Positions 1-8,542 are shown, counted from the stretch's first letter. The stretch is DNA of 64,000 nucleotides from Hyphomicrobiales bacterium (GCA_028285595.1 JANQOW010000160.1:23107-87106), one strand, 5' to 3'. Program-made: numbers and translations. Notes: generated by a model not told the origin, from the letters alone.

Positions 1-281
1 AGGGCGCCGGGCGCGTTTTCGGTTATGAGGTCAACCAGCCGGGCGTCATTGACGCCGCGTCCGCCGGCAAGGGTGTCGTCTGCATGATCGAGCGCGCGAT
101 CGTCTTTGCCGACCGCCGCCGCAAAGCCGCCGGAGGCACGGGCGGATGCACCGCCGGACCCCAACGGGGCCTTGGTGACCAAGAGCGTGTCCGCGCCGGC
201 GTCAGTGGCCGCTTGGGCCGCCCGTGCGCCGGCAAGCCCGCCGCCGATCACCAGAACATCTGCGGTAAGCGGCGCGGGCAT
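1..281 (-). CDS. FAD-dependent oxidoreductase, NadB/FrdA-like (N-terminal fragment)
   Basis: The minus strand is open from an ATG at 281 to the window edge with no stop, so this is the first 93 or so residues of a longer gene that continues off the left end. It begins with a dinucleotide-binding Rossmann motif (VLVIGGGLAGARAA, about residues 9-22), then GSGGASARASGGFAAAV and a D-D-T-L-A-G-G-R segment. This is the pattern of L-aspartate oxidase, fumarate reductase and succinate dehydrogenase flavoprotein subunits, which bind FAD and oxidise or reduce a dicarboxylate. The substrate cannot be told from the fragment. Its start codon abuts the stop of the upstream SH3-like gene, so the two are probably co-transcribed. 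Confidence 0.75.
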   Translation of the reverse strand, partial: MPAPLTADVLVIGGGLAGARAAQAATDAGADTLLVTKAPLGSGGASARASGGFAAAVGKDDRALDHADDTLAGGRGVNDARLVDLITENAPGA

Positions 282-677
282 TCAGCCCGCGATGAGTTTG
301 ATATAGCGGCTGTGGACCCAACCGCTGGCGCAGGTGCCCGAATAGGGGCCGCGCTCGGCAATGGGCGTGCCCACGCCGCAGTCCACGCCATCGGGCCCGT
401 AGACAATTCCGATCCAGGCGCCACTTTCGTCACACATGAATACCAGATCCTTGGAATGGAGCTTGTCGGTCATCCTGTGCGCCGAACCAGGCCCGGCGCG
501 CACCGCCAGAAAGTTATCCCCATCGGGATTCAGTCGATGGACCTCCCCCACCCCGCCGCACGCGTCCAGATCAGCCTCTCCGCCCACCTGGACCGCAACG
601 CTGACATCACCGGCCCAAGCGGTGGCTGCCGAGCCCAAGACCACGGCGGCTAAGAGTGTGCGGCGAAGATTCTTCAT
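282..677 (-). CDS. secreted SH3-domain-like protein
   Basis: 131 residues. An N-terminal signal peptide (MKNLRRTLLAAVVLGSAATA, cleavage near AWA) is followed by a compact domain with LAVRAGPGSAHRMTDKL, the usual bacterial SH3 opening, and a C-terminal WVHSRYIKL, the usual SH3 ending. Four cysteines in the mature part (in the DACGG, FMCDE, VDCGV and GTCASG segments) could form disulfides in the periplasm. Such domains usually bind peptidoglycan or proteins; no catalytic motif is seen. The gene is followed directly by the flavoprotein gene and preceded, with a 4-base overlap, by the DUF1499 gene, so three minus-strand genes form a likely operon. Confidence 0.7.
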   Translation of the reverse strand: MKNLRRTLLAAVVLGSAATAWAGDVSVAVQVGGEADLDACGGVGEVHRLNPDGDNFLAVRAGPGSAHRMTDKLHSKDLVFMCDESGAWIGIVYGPDGVDCGVGTPIAERGPYSGTCASGWVHSRYIKLIAG

Positions 678-1189
678 TCTGTATTTCCTTTGTCTTTCTT
701 GTACTGATCCAGGCTTGCCCGAAACTCCGTCATCAATCGCACAACCCGCGCCTCGTTCACGCCCATATCCGAGTAGCCATATTTTGATTGGCTGAAGATT
801 GCCACGCTGGAGGTGGTGGGTGAGCGTTCGAGAAACTGGACACTGATGCGGTCGGGGAATCTCATGAGTTTTGAGCGTTCTTCATACTGACGGCGGTCAG
901 GCTTGTCACGGGTGTTGAGCCGCGCAAACCGGGTTTTCTGCGCCATCATGGTGTCCCAGACCTGCACCGCCTCATCCCGGCTCACCTGGAAAACCGGCGC
1001 GACCATATGCGGTTTGTCCCGGCAGTGGTCTTCAGGACAGGCCAGATACTGATTGGGCTTGGATGTCAGAATGTTCTGGGTGAAATCGACCGGCCGATCC
1101 ACATCGGCGGCTGTCCACCACAGCCCCGCCAGCGCGATGGCGATGGCGGCAAGACAGGTTGATCCGATCAGTTTTATCATGCGCATCAT
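674..1189 (-). CDS. DUF1499 family membrane-anchored protein
   Basis: I chose the ATG at 1189 (171 residues) because a GGAG lies about 9 bases upstream and a hydrophobic signal/anchor (MIKLIGSTCLAAIAIALAGLW) follows at once; an in-frame start at 1279 would add 30 unconvincing residues. The rest matches the DUF1499 pattern: DRPVDFTQNILTSKPNQYLAC, a HMVAPVF segment, and the C-terminal FSQSKYGYSDMGVNEARV. The function of DUF1499 is unknown; members are typically envelope proteins. The gene overlaps the next gene by 4 bases and lies divergent from the coiled-coil gene at 1347. Confidence 0.75.
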   Translation of the reverse strand: MMRMIKLIGSTCLAAIAIALAGLWWTAADVDRPVDFTQNILTSKPNQYLACPEDHCRDKPHMVAPVFQVSRDEAVQVWDTMMAQKTRFARLNTRDKPDRRQYEERSKLMRFPDRISVQFLERSPTTSSVAIFSQSKYGYSDMGVNEARVVRLMTEFRASLDQYKKDKGNTE

Positions 1190-1346
1190 CAGCTCATCTC
1201 CGGCATTTGCCCACTCTTGTGTCCACAATCGGTCTAGCCTGCCTGAGGAGGCTGGTATAGAACAAAGGACAACTAACAAATTGGCACGGCGTCACCAGGC
1301 GATGTGCTCAAAACACCGAGGCAGGCTAGAAACGGGAGAGCATGGG

Positions 1347-2195
1347 ATGGATAACTCAAGCGGCAAGGGGCTTATCTACGTTGCAATCGTGATCGCGGGG
1401 GCGGTTGTTGGGTATTTCGTCGGCAATTCAGGAACGTCAAAACTTGAATCCCAGGTGACGGCACTTCGCGGTCAGATTGAAGAGGAACGGTCCCAGGCCG
1501 AGGCCACCATAAGCGAAGAGAAGAAAGCGGCAGAATCAGCCGTGGCGGAAGCAAAGCAGGCCAGCGATGACGCCGTCGCGGCTGCCAAGAAAGAAACTGA
1601 AACAGCTCAGAAGGCGGCAGCGGATGCGCAAGGCGCCCTGGCAGAGCTGAAGGAAACGAGCGCTGCCGCCATTGCGCAGGCCAAGAGCCGCGGTGACCTG
1701 GCCGTGACCGCCGCCAAAGATGAGGCCAGCAAAGCCCTCCAGGAGCAGAAAGCCAGCTTTGAGGCCATGCTTGGTGAACAGAAAACCGCAGCCGAAGGCG
1801 CCCTGAGCGAGGTATCAGGCCTGAAAGACGCCTTGGCCAAGGCCGAAGCCAATCTCTCCAAAGCCGAGGGGCAAGCCTCCGGGCTGACCGAGGAAGTGGC
1901 AAAACTGAAGGCTACCCTGGCCACCCAGAAATCAGAGGCCGAAGCGGCGCTGGCCGCGGCCAAGGCGTCTGCCGACACAATGATCAAGGAACTGAAGGGC
2001 CAGTTGGCCAATTCAAACACGGAAGCTCAAAACGCCGTCTCAACGCAGCGCGCGCAGCTTGAGGAGGCGAACGCCAACATCAAGGCGCTTAAGGCACAAG
2101 TGGAAGAGACCAACCAGAAGCTGGCCGCGCAGGCCAAAGAAGCCCTGGATCTCAAAGCAGAGCTGAATGACCTGAAGTCACAGACACAGAACTGA
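1347..2195 (+). CDS. membrane-anchored alanine-rich coiled-coil protein
   Basis: 282 residues starting MDNSSGKG at 1347, with a GGGAGAG ribosome site just upstream. Residues about 9-28 (LIYVAIVIAGAVVGYFVGNS) form one transmembrane helix. Nearly all the remainder is Ala, Glu, Lys, Gln and Ser, with repeated A-x-x-A-K and E-x-K-A-A spacing typical of a long alpha-helical coiled coil, and no proline. No enzymatic motif is present. It should project a rod of over 200 residues from the inner membrane, as in envelope-spanning scaffolds. The reading frame is open further upstream to 1053, but that part overlaps the divergent DUF1499 gene and is not coiled coil. MscL follows after 162 bases. The family is not recognised. 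Confidence 0.75.
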   Translation: MDNSSGKGLIYVAIVIAGAVVGYFVGNSGTSKLESQVTALRGQIEEERSQAEATISEEKKAAESAVAEAKQASDDAVAAAKKETETAQKAAADAQGALAELKETSAAAIAQAKSRGDLAVTAAKDEASKALQEQKASFEAMLGEQKTAAEGALSEVSGLKDALAKAEANLSKAEGQASGLTEEVAKLKATLATQKSEAEAALAAAKASADTMIKELKGQLANSNTEAQNAVSTQRAQLEEANANIKALKAQVEETNQKLAAQAKEALDLKAELNDLKSQTQN

Positions 2196-2357
2196 TTTCT
2201 CTTCGAACTCTTCGGTGCTCAAGCGCAAACTAGCGCTTGAAACCGTTATGCCACTTTCTGTACAAGTTGCGCGGCAACGCGGGGGTGTGCGCGCGGGGCC
2301 AACGCGCGGCCGGACGATCGGCTGCGGGTCGAGGGAACGACTTAGAAAGGCACTATT

Positions 2358-2780
2358 ATGCTCAAGGAATTCAAAGAGTTTGCGGTCAAAGGGAACATGG
2401 TGGACATGGCCGTCGGCATCATTATGGGGGCCGCGTTCGGCACCATTGTGAAGTCGCTGGTGGCTGACATTTTCATGCCTGTTGTGGGCTATTTCTCAGG
2501 CGGGTTGGACTTCACCAATACGTTCATCACGCTGGGTGGTGAGGACTTCAAAACACTAAAAGCCGCCCAGGACGCAGGCGCCGCCACCATCAATGTGGGC
2601 GTCTTCATCAACAACTGTATCGCCTTCATTATCGTGGCGTGGATCATGTTCCTGCTGGTGAAGGGCATGAACGCCGCCAAGAAGCAAGCCGAAGAAGAAG
2701 AAGCCGCAGCCCCGGCCGAACCGCCGGCTGATGTGGCCCTGCTCACGGAAATCCGTGACCTGCTGAAGACGGCTAAATAG
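2358..2780 (+). CDS. mscL: large-conductance mechanosensitive channel MscL
   Basis: 140 residues, the family's usual size. The N-terminal helix MLKEFKEFAVKGNMVDMAVG and TM1 (GIIMGAAFGTIVKSLVADIFMP) carry the glycine/alanine-rich pore-lining pattern. TM2 (CIAFIIVAWIMFLLVKGMN) is followed by a charged KKQAEEEEA stretch and a C-terminal LLTEIRDLLK helix bundle. MscL is the homopentameric inner-membrane release valve that opens near lytic tension during hypo-osmotic shock. A ribosome site (GAAAGG) precedes the ATG. A Rho-independent terminator follows at 2807, so the gene ends its own transcript. Confidence 0.97.
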   Translation: MLKEFKEFAVKGNMVDMAVGIIMGAAFGTIVKSLVADIFMPVVGYFSGGLDFTNTFITLGGEDFKTLKAAQDAGAATINVGVFINNCIAFIIVAWIMFLLVKGMNAAKKQAEEEEAAAPAEPPADVALLTEIRDLLKTAK

Positions 2781-2806
2781 CGGCCCGATCAATCTCAGAG
2801 CTTTGA

Positions 2807-2835
2807 GCTCGGATGGTTTCCATCCGGGCTTTTTT
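2807..2835 (+). terminator. Rho-independent terminator of mscL
   Basis: A 10-bp stem (GCTCGGATGG with CCATCCGGGC, one G-T pair), a 3-base TTT loop and a run of six T follow the mscL stop codon by about 26 bases. This is a classic intrinsic terminator. Confidence 0.9.
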
Positions 2836-2924
2836 GTTGGACGGCTGGGCAATGGCTTGTATTCCGTCTGGACCAATGTTAACGCCACCGCTTCCTCGAT
2901 GCACAACGTGAAAAGGTTCAAGCC

Positions 2925-4142
2925 ATGGCGATGAACAGCCCTTCAGGCCCGGACATTGGCCCGGTCTTCCAAGCGCTGAAACCTGACGTGCGCGATGAGC
3001 CGGAAAGCGGCATCATCCGGGTGGCCAACTATGCCTGGCAGGCCGAAGACGCCATCAAGCTCTGGGTTGGCGAAGGCGATTTGCCTACGCCGCAATTCAT
3101 TTGCGATGCCGCCAGCGCGGCGATGGCCCGGGGCGAGACGTTCTACACCTGGCAGCGCGGCATCCCCCAGCTCCGCGAAGCGCTGGGCCGCTACCATGCC
3201 CGCCTCTTCGGGGTGCCCAACGATCCGGAGAACTATTTCGTCACCGGCGGCGGCATGCAGGCCATCCACCTGGCCCTTCAAGCCATTGCAGGCGCGGGCG
3301 ATGAGGTTGTCATCCCCAGCCCGGCCTGGCCAAATTACGCGGCGCCCATGCGGATGCTGCAGATCAAGCCGGTGGAAGTGCCCATGCTGTTTGAGGCCGG
3401 CACCTGGCAGCTCGATCTCGACCGGCTGTTTGATGCGGTGACAGACAAAACCCGCGCGATCTGCCTCAACAGCCCCTCCAATCCGTTGGGCAAGGTGACC
3501 AGCCCGGACGAGCTGATCGCGGTGCGCGATTTCTGCCGCCGGCGGGGGATCTGGCTGTTGGGCGATGAGGTCTATTCGCGCTTCTATTACCCGGGCGAAG
3601 GCGACAACAGGACCGTTGCCCCATCGCTGCTTGAATGCTGCGAGCCTGAGGAGCGGCTGATCCTCGCCAACACGTTCTCAAAGAACTGGGCCATGACCGG
3701 TTGGCGCATCGGCTGGTTGCAGGCGCCCCAGTCCATCGGCCAGGTGATCGAAAACCTGATCCAGTACAATACGTCGGGCGTGGCCTCGTTCATGCAATCG
3801 GCGGCCGCGGTCGCGCTGGATGAGGGCGAGCCCTTCATGGCCCAACAGGTGGAGCGGGCGCAAACCGGGCTCAACATCGTTCTGGACACTTTAGGCGTGC
3901 GTCCCGACGTGCAGTATCAAAAGCCCGAAGGGGCATTCTACTTCTTCTTCCGGGTGGAGGGCATGGACAGCTCGGAGACCACCACCCGGCGGCTGATCGA
4001 TGAAGCCGGCGTCGGTCTGGCGCCCGGCACAGCCTTTGGCCCTGGCGGTGAAGATGGCTGGTATAGGCTGTGCTTTGCGCGCTCTCACGAGAGCCTGCAG
4101 ACCGCCATGGAGCGGATCTGCACCTGGCTCGATAAGCGCTAA
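2925..4142 (+). CDS. pyridoxal-phosphate aminotransferase, class I/II
   Basis: 405 residues. Fold-type I features are in order: the GEGDLPTPQFI N-terminal segment, SPAWPNYAAP, the LNSPSNPLGKV motif, LLGDEVYSRFYY with the PLP-binding Asp and Tyr, and the Schiff-base lysine K253 in ANTFSKNWAMTGWRIGW. Arginines for the substrate carboxylate lie near the C terminus (YRLCFARSHES). The family moves an amino group from an amino acid to a 2-oxo acid; the exact substrate cannot be read. A ribosome site (AAAAGG) precedes the ATG; a second ATG two codons on is possible. The stop overlaps that of the convergent ectC-like gene by 4 bases. Confidence 0.9.
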   Translation: MAMNSPSGPDIGPVFQALKPDVRDEPESGIIRVANYAWQAEDAIKLWVGEGDLPTPQFICDAASAAMARGETFYTWQRGIPQLREALGRYHARLFGVPNDPENYFVTGGGMQAIHLALQAIAGAGDEVVIPSPAWPNYAAPMRMLQIKPVEVPMLFEAGTWQLDLDRLFDAVTDKTRAICLNSPSNPLGKVTSPDELIAVRDFCRRRGIWLLGDEVYSRFYYPGEGDNRTVAPSLLECCEPEERLILANTFSKNWAMTGWRIGWLQAPQSIGQVIENLIQYNTSGVASFMQSAAAVALDEGEPFMAQQVERAQTGLNIVLDTLGVRPDVQYQKPEGAFYFFFRVEGMDSSETTTRRLIDEAGVGLAPGTAFGPGGEDGWYRLCFARSHESLQTAMERICTWLDKR

Positions 4143-4525
4143 TCGGTTGCCGGCAGGTACGAGCCATCCTCATCGTGGGTTTCGCGCCCGGTGAGCGCGG
4201 GCGTGAAGACGCAGACGATCTTCATGCGCGTGGTGGCCCTGAGGATGTGCTTGTCGTGCTTATCAAGCGTGTACATGGTGCCGGCTTTGAGCGGGAACAC
4301 TTCGCCGGTGGCCACATCTTCCACGGAGCCCTCGCCCTCTATGACGTAATTGGCTTCAATGTGGTGCTTGTACCACATGGTCTGTTCAGCACCCGCCTCA
4401 ACGGTGGTCTCGTTCAGCGAGAAGCCGACCGCGTCTTCAGCCAGCAGGAAGCGCCGGCTGGCCCAAACGTCGCCGCGCACATCGCGGTCCGTATCCAAAA
4501 TCTGGTCCAAGCTTCTAACAATCAT
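4139..4525 (-). CDS. ectC: solitary L-ectoine synthase-like cupin (EctC family)
   Basis: 128 residues from the ATG at 4525. The whole length follows EctC: MIVRSLDQI at the N terminus, HHIEANYVIEGEG, LKAGTMYTLDKHDKH and VCVFTPALTGRETHDEDGSY at the C terminus. The iron ligands known for EctC fall at the expected positions here (E57, Y85, H93). EctC cyclises N-gamma-acetyl-diaminobutyrate to ectoine, but neither EctA, EctB nor EctD lies in the window, so this is a solitary copy that may act on another substrate or on imported intermediate. It is divergent from a TauD-type dioxygenase (146-base gap) and convergent with an aminotransferase. Confidence 0.85.
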   Translation of the reverse strand: MIVRSLDQILDTDRDVRGDVWASRRFLLAEDAVGFSLNETTVEAGAEQTMWYKHHIEANYVIEGEGSVEDVATGEVFPLKAGTMYTLDKHDKHILRATTRMKIVCVFTPALTGRETHDEDGSYLPATD

Positions 4526-4671
4526 GAGCGGGTGCCTTTCGCTTCTGAAGAGGTTTGAGGTTGCAATAGAGCGCCGCGGCGCCCGCTGCAAGGATACTTG
4601 AGATTTTCATCCTTGCTGCGGCCTTCAAACTGCGGATACGCTTGCCACCTGGCTGAGGAAGGAGCACGCCC

Positions 4672-5541
4672 ATGTCTGTCAAAAACCTCAAGATTTCCAA
4701 GCTCACGCCGACCATCGGGGCAGAACTGTCGGGGATCGACCTCAACGGTGAGTTGGACGCTGCAACCCTGGATGCGATCTATGGCGCCCTCATCGACAAT
4801 CTGGTGATCTTCTTTCGCGATCAGGACCTCTCGCCGGCCGCCCATCTGCGCTTTACGCGCTCGTTTGGCGAGCCGGAGCCGCCGCATCCCATCTATCCTC
4901 ATGTGGATGAGTTTGAGAACATTGTGGTGCTCGCCAATGATGCCGAGACGCCGCCGGACACCGATGGCTGGCATGCGGATGTGACCTTCAAACCCAATCC
5001 GCCGTTCGCCTCAATCCTCTCAGCGCGCCATGTGCCCGAATGCGGGGGCGATACCATGTGGGCCAACATGTATGCCGCTTATGACGCCCTGCCCGCCGGC
5101 ATGAAGGCCGATCTGGCAGATCTTCAGGCCGTCCACGATATGGGTGATTTCCGCAACAACTTTGCGACCGGCCCGGATGCGGGCGAGAAGCTCACACGCG
5201 CCCATGGCCGGTTCGGGTCGGCGGTTCATCCGGTGGTGATGCACCATCCGGTGACGGAGCGGCCTTTTCTCTATGTGAACGAGGGGTTCACCCAGCACAT
5301 TGTGGGCCTCACCGCGCGCCAAAGCCGGCGCCTGATCGGCTATTTGCTGGACCACATGAACCGCCCGGAATACCAGGTGCGCTTTCGCTGGCAGAACAAC
5401 TCGCTGGCCATGTGGGACAACCGGGTGACGCAGCATTATGCGGTGGCCGACTATTTGCCCGCCTACAGGTGCATGCACCGGGTCACCGTGGTAAATGACA
5501 GGCGAGCAGACGCGAACGTCACCCTCGCCAAAGCGGGCTGA
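4672..5541 (+). CDS. TauD/TfdA-family Fe(II)/2-oxoglutarate dioxygenase
   Basis: 289 residues. The facial triad is visible: H101 and D103 in GWHADVTF and the distal H269 in YRCMHRVTVV; the 2-oxoglutarate arginine is likely in the same R-x-M-H-R region. The N-terminal KLTPTIGAELSGIDL is the standard TauD/TfdA opening. Enzymes of this family couple decarboxylation of 2-oxoglutarate to hydroxylation, often releasing sulfite from taurine or cleaving herbicide ethers; the substrate here is not readable. A VOC-family gene follows after 25 bases, so the two probably form an operon. Confidence 0.9.
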   Translation: MSVKNLKISKLTPTIGAELSGIDLNGELDAATLDAIYGALIDNLVIFFRDQDLSPAAHLRFTRSFGEPEPPHPIYPHVDEFENIVVLANDAETPPDTDGWHADVTFKPNPPFASILSARHVPECGGDTMWANMYAAYDALPAGMKADLADLQAVHDMGDFRNNFATGPDAGEKLTRAHGRFGSAVHPVVMHHPVTERPFLYVNEGFTQHIVGLTARQSRRLIGYLLDHMNRPEYQVRFRWQNNSLAMWDNRVTQHYAVADYLPAYRCMHRVTVVNDRRADANVTLAKAG

Positions 5542-5566
5542 CGGATAACAATTCTTGGAGAGCGAA

Positions 5567-6385
5567 ATGAGTTGGGCCATTCACCATGTGGGGCTCAGTG
5601 CCCACGACATTGCACGGGCACGCTGGTTCTTTGGCGAACTGATCGGCCTGACGGAAGCTGAGAATGGCGCAGCGGGTGAGACAAGCGCCCGGTTTGGCGA
5701 CGGGATGCGCGGGGTGCATCTGGCCAAGCCGCAGCGCGCGGTGGCCCAGCTTGACGGGACCGTTGTGCACCCGGCCGGCGGGCGAAAAATGGCGATCAGT
5801 CTCAGCGACTTGAACATGGTCGCCCGGAACCTGGACCGGGCATCGATCTCGTATGTGGAAGGCGCAGACGGCGCGAGCCTGACAACCATGGACCCGTCGC
5901 TGAACGTGATCGAGTTCGTTCAGGCCAACGGCGCGGACGATACTGATGGCGACCACCCCTGGGAGCAGGACTGGGGCTGGGGCGTGCATCACGTCAACTT
6001 GCAGGTGGGCGACGTGCGCGAGGGAGTTGGCTTCTTCACCGAAATGGCCGGCATTGCCGAAGGGCCTTGGCATGTGCCGGAGACCATGGGTGATGTGAGT
6101 GTGGATCCGGCCCAACTGGCCCTTTTGCCCCTGGGCGATGACAATCGCGGCCTCCATCTCAACCGGCCGGACGCCACGTTCGCGCTGCGCAACAATTTCG
6201 CCCACAACCCCACCATCGGCGGCCATCCGGCCTTCTGGGTGCGGGACGTGAAGGCGGTGATGGAGCGGTTGGACGGGGCGGGCATCGCTTATACGGATGC
6301 GGGCGTCTACGCCATGCCCCATATGCACCAGATTTATGTGCTGGACTTAACGGCGAACTTCATTGAGGTGAACCAATATGTCTAG
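5567..6385 (+). CDS. two-domain VOC-superfamily protein (glyoxalase/extradiol dioxygenase fold)
   Basis: 272 residues from the ATG at 5567, chosen because GGAG lies 6 bases upstream. Two VOC modules are seen: the first opens WAIHHVGLSAHDIARARWFF, the second (about residue 137 onward) opens WGVHHVNLQVGDVREGVGFF, and the chain ends in IYVLDLTANFIEVNQ, with the usual C-terminal metal-binding Glu. Candidate metal ligands are the HH pairs and that Glu. The family includes extradiol dioxygenases, isomerases and resistance proteins. It directly follows the TauD-type gene, which suggests a shared catabolic or detoxifying role. The exact reaction is unknown. Confidence 0.75.
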   Translation: MSWAIHHVGLSAHDIARARWFFGELIGLTEAENGAAGETSARFGDGMRGVHLAKPQRAVAQLDGTVVHPAGGRKMAISLSDLNMVARNLDRASISYVEGADGASLTTMDPSLNVIEFVQANGADDTDGDHPWEQDWGWGVHHVNLQVGDVREGVGFFTEMAGIAEGPWHVPETMGDVSVDPAQLALLPLGDDNRGLHLNRPDATFALRNNFAHNPTIGGHPAFWVRDVKAVMERLDGAGIAYTDAGVYAMPHMHQIYVLDLTANFIEVNQYV

Positions 6386-6403
6386 ACATAATGAGCGGCG
6401 CGC

Positions 6404-6835
6404 ATGGTGCTAGCCGGTCTTCTTGCCATTTGCGTTGCGGCGGCGTTTGCCGGGGCGGCGATCTACATCAATTTTGCAGAGCATCCGGCGCGGATGCAGC
6501 TCAACGATGCTGCTCTCCTGAGCCAGTGGAAACCGTCCTACGCTCGCGGCTTTCAGATGCAGGCCAGCCTCGCGGTGGTCGGGTTTCTTCTGGGCCTCAC
6601 GGCCTGGTACCAGACCGGCGACATGCAATGGGGCCTTGGCGCCATCATCCTGGTGGCCAATTGGCCTTTCACATTGCTGGCCATCATGCCGATCAACAGA
6701 CGCTTGGAAGCCATGTCTCCACAGGAGCCGGACCCGGATCTGAGGGCCTTGATGGAGCGCTGGGGATCGCTGCACGCGATCAGGAGCGCTTTTGGAGCCG
6801 GCGCGACGATCGTGTTCGTGCTGGCGGCATTGTGA
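6404..6835 (+). CDS. DUF1772 (anthrone oxygenase-like) membrane protein
   Basis: 143 residues with four hydrophobic helices: residues 2-22, 51-70, 75-95 and about 125-143. The conserved WKPSYARGFQMQA segment and VANWPFTLLAIMPINRRL match the DUF1772 / anthrone oxygenase-like family. In known members the asparagine-proline region and a helix bundle accept small aromatic substrates, but most bacterial copies are uncharacterised. The stop overlaps the next start (TGATG), so translation of the YHS gene is coupled. Confidence 0.75.
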   Translation: MVLAGLLAICVAAAFAGAAIYINFAEHPARMQLNDAALLSQWKPSYARGFQMQASLAVVGFLLGLTAWYQTGDMQWGLGAIILVANWPFTLLAIMPINRRLEAMSPQEPDPDLRALMERWGSLHAIRSAFGAGATIVFVLAAL

Positions 6836-7308
6836 TGCCGGCGCGCTTGCATCTTCACGCGCGTGCACTGGTGCTGGGCTGGGTGTTCGCTTGGGCGTTC
6901 GCCGCCCTCGCCCATGCCGATGCGCCCAAGGTCAATCTGGGCCACTTCAACAAGCTCGCCATGAACGGCTATGACGTGATGACCTATTGGAAGGGCGGCA
7001 AGCCCCTGGAGGGCAAGAGGAAGATCTCGGCGGCCTATAACGGCGCCACGTGGGTCTTCATCTCAAAAGAGAACCGCGCCTTGTTCCTGGAGAACCCGGC
7101 GAAGTACGCCCCCCAATATGGCGGCTACTGCGCCTATGCCGCCAGCCGCAACGCTGTGGCGGATGTGGATCCTTACGCCTGGCGCATCTGGAAGGACAGG
7201 CTCTATCTCAACTACAGCCCCCGCGTGCGCCGCCAATGGGCCAGCGACATTGACGAGAATATCGCCAAGGCAGACGGGTTCTGGCCGAAGCTGTTGGAGA
7301 ATGAGTGA
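6835..7308 (+). CDS. secreted YHS-domain protein
   Basis: 157 residues from ATG 6835 (a GTG one codon earlier is also in frame). A signal peptide (LVLGWVFAWAFAALAHA) leads into one YHS domain: GYDVMTYWKGG, ISAAYNGATWVFISKENRALF, ENPAKYAPQYGGYCAYA. The C-terminal YLNYSPRVRRQW is also typical of secreted YHS proteins. YHS domains are small metal-associated folds in heavy-metal enzymes; only one cysteine is present here, so metal binding is unproven. A second secreted YHS gene lies at 13099. This one is coupled to the DUF1772 gene upstream. Confidence 0.75.
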   Translation: MPARLHLHARALVLGWVFAWAFAALAHADAPKVNLGHFNKLAMNGYDVMTYWKGGKPLEGKRKISAAYNGATWVFISKENRALFLENPAKYAPQYGGYCAYAASRNAVADVDPYAWRIWKDRLYLNYSPRVRRQWASDIDENIAKADGFWPKLLENE

Positions 7309-7381
7309 GGGAAAACCATTCTGTTTTGGATATTTACAAGCGTACGCTGAGGAATAGAATCATCTAGCCGTTCTGCTGAGA

Positions 7382-7612
7382 TTGGCAGCTCGCAGTTGCG
7401 GCGATCAGTTGATCAAGCTGGCACTAAAGGTTCCGAGCGTGACCGAAGAAGAGCTCCAAAATGAACTGGTTATCCTGCGAGAGCGCTGGGAGAGATTCAC
7501 CCAGACAGGCGAAAGCTTCTCCCATGCTCATGTCAAGAAGTGGTTGGACGAGCTAACCCATCGCGCGGGCACTGAGGCAAGAACTAACGGTCGCCGCGGC
7601 GAGGATCGCTAG
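7382..7612 (+). CDS. small hypothetical protein, possibly a remnant
   Basis: 76 residues with no ATG available: the only start candidates are TTG at 7382 and CTG codons just before it. The sequence has a charged helical part ([20 protein letters not shown]) and a segment [20 protein letters not shown] that resembles the C terminus of some small antitoxin-like proteins. No partner toxin is adjacent. It overlaps the end of the convergent trhO gene by 4 bases. It may be a real small gene with an unusual start or a truncated leftover. Confidence 0.3.
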   Translation: MAARSCGDQLIKLALKVPSVTEEELQNELVILRERWERFTQTGESFSHAHVKKWLDELTHRAGTEARTNGRRGEDR

Positions 7613-8529
7613 GACCGCTCAGCCTGCCCCAGATGCACCTCTCCACGCTCCTCAGCCAGCTCCATCTGGCGTTGGCGGGCGGCGTAGCGGGCCTTCTGGT
7701 CCTCTGATTTCTCCGCCCAGCAGCGCGGGCAGCTGACGCCCTTTTGGAACTTGTCGGACGCCTTGTCGTCCTCGGTGATCGGGAAGCGGCAGGCGTGGCA
7801 CATGTCGTAGGAGCCTTCGTCCAGACCGTGGGTCACCGACACGCGCTCGTCGAACACGAAGCACTCGCCTTCCCAGAGGCTCTCGTCCTCCGGCACGGTC
7901 TCCAGATACTTCAAGATCCCGCCTTTCAGATGGAAGACCTCATCGAACCCGTTGGCGAGCATGTAGGAGGACGCCTTCTCGCAGCGGATGCCTCCGGTGC
8001 AGAACATCGCCACCTTCGGCTTATCTTTGAGATCGGCGCTCGCCTTCACGAACTCCGGGAACTCGCGGAACGATGCGGTGACCGGGTCCACCGCCCCTTT
8101 GAACGTGCCGATCTCAACCTCGTATGCGTTGCGGGTGTCGATCACCACCACGTCCGGATCTGAGATAAGCGCATTCCAGTCCTGCGGGTCCACGTAGGTG
8201 CCCACCTGCGCGGTGGGATCGGCCTCAGGCGCCCCCATGGTGACGATCTCTTTCTTCAGCCGCACCTTCATGCGCAGGAACGGCATCTCGCTCGCCCAGG
8301 ATTCCTTGTGGTCCAGATCGGCAAGTCTCGGGTCACTCTTCAGGTGGTCCAGCACGGCCGCAATACCTTCCGGCGGCCCGGCAATGGTGCCGTTGATCCC
8401 CTCGCGCGCCAGGAGCAGCGTGCCCATGACCCGGGCGCGCTCGCATGCCGCCTGCAGGGGCGCGCGCAAGGCCTCATAATCGGGCAAGGCCACAAACTTG
8501 TAGAGGGCCGCGACCAGAACGTCTGCCAT
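7609..8529 (-). CDS. trhO: tRNA uridine(34) hydroxylase TrhO (rhodanese family)
   Basis: 306 residues from ATG 8529. The N-terminal domain ([23 protein letters not shown]) is the acylphosphatase-like part of TrhO/YceA. A central rhodanese domain carries [20 protein letters not shown] and the catalytic loop [15 protein letters not shown] with its Cys. The C-terminal Cys cluster (MCHACRFPI and SCPRCWAEK) is the family's zinc-binding tail. TrhO hydroxylates U34 of tRNAs in an oxygen-dependent way, the first step to 5-methoxyuridine. It follows the class III aminotransferase by 13 bases on the same strand; a shared function is not obvious. Confidence 0.93.
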   Translation of the reverse strand: MADVLVAALYKFVALPDYEALRAPLQAACERARVMGTLLLAREGINGTIAGPPEGIAAVLDHLKSDPRLADLDHKESWASEMPFLRMKVRLKKEIVTMGAPEADPTAQVGTYVDPQDWNALISDPDVVVIDTRNAYEVEIGTFKGAVDPVTASFREFPEFVKASADLKDKPKVAMFCTGGIRCEKASSYMLANGFDEVFHLKGGILKYLETVPEDESLWEGECFVFDERVSVTHGLDEGSYDMCHACRFPITEDDKASDKFQKGVSCPRCWAEKSEDQKARYAARQRQMELAEERGEVHLGQAERS

Positions 8530-8542
8530 GCTAAGCCGTCCG

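Noticed and set aside
2215..2467. Two short plus-strand frames upstream of mscL
   Set aside because: They overlap the mscL start in other frames, are arginine-rich and lack family features.
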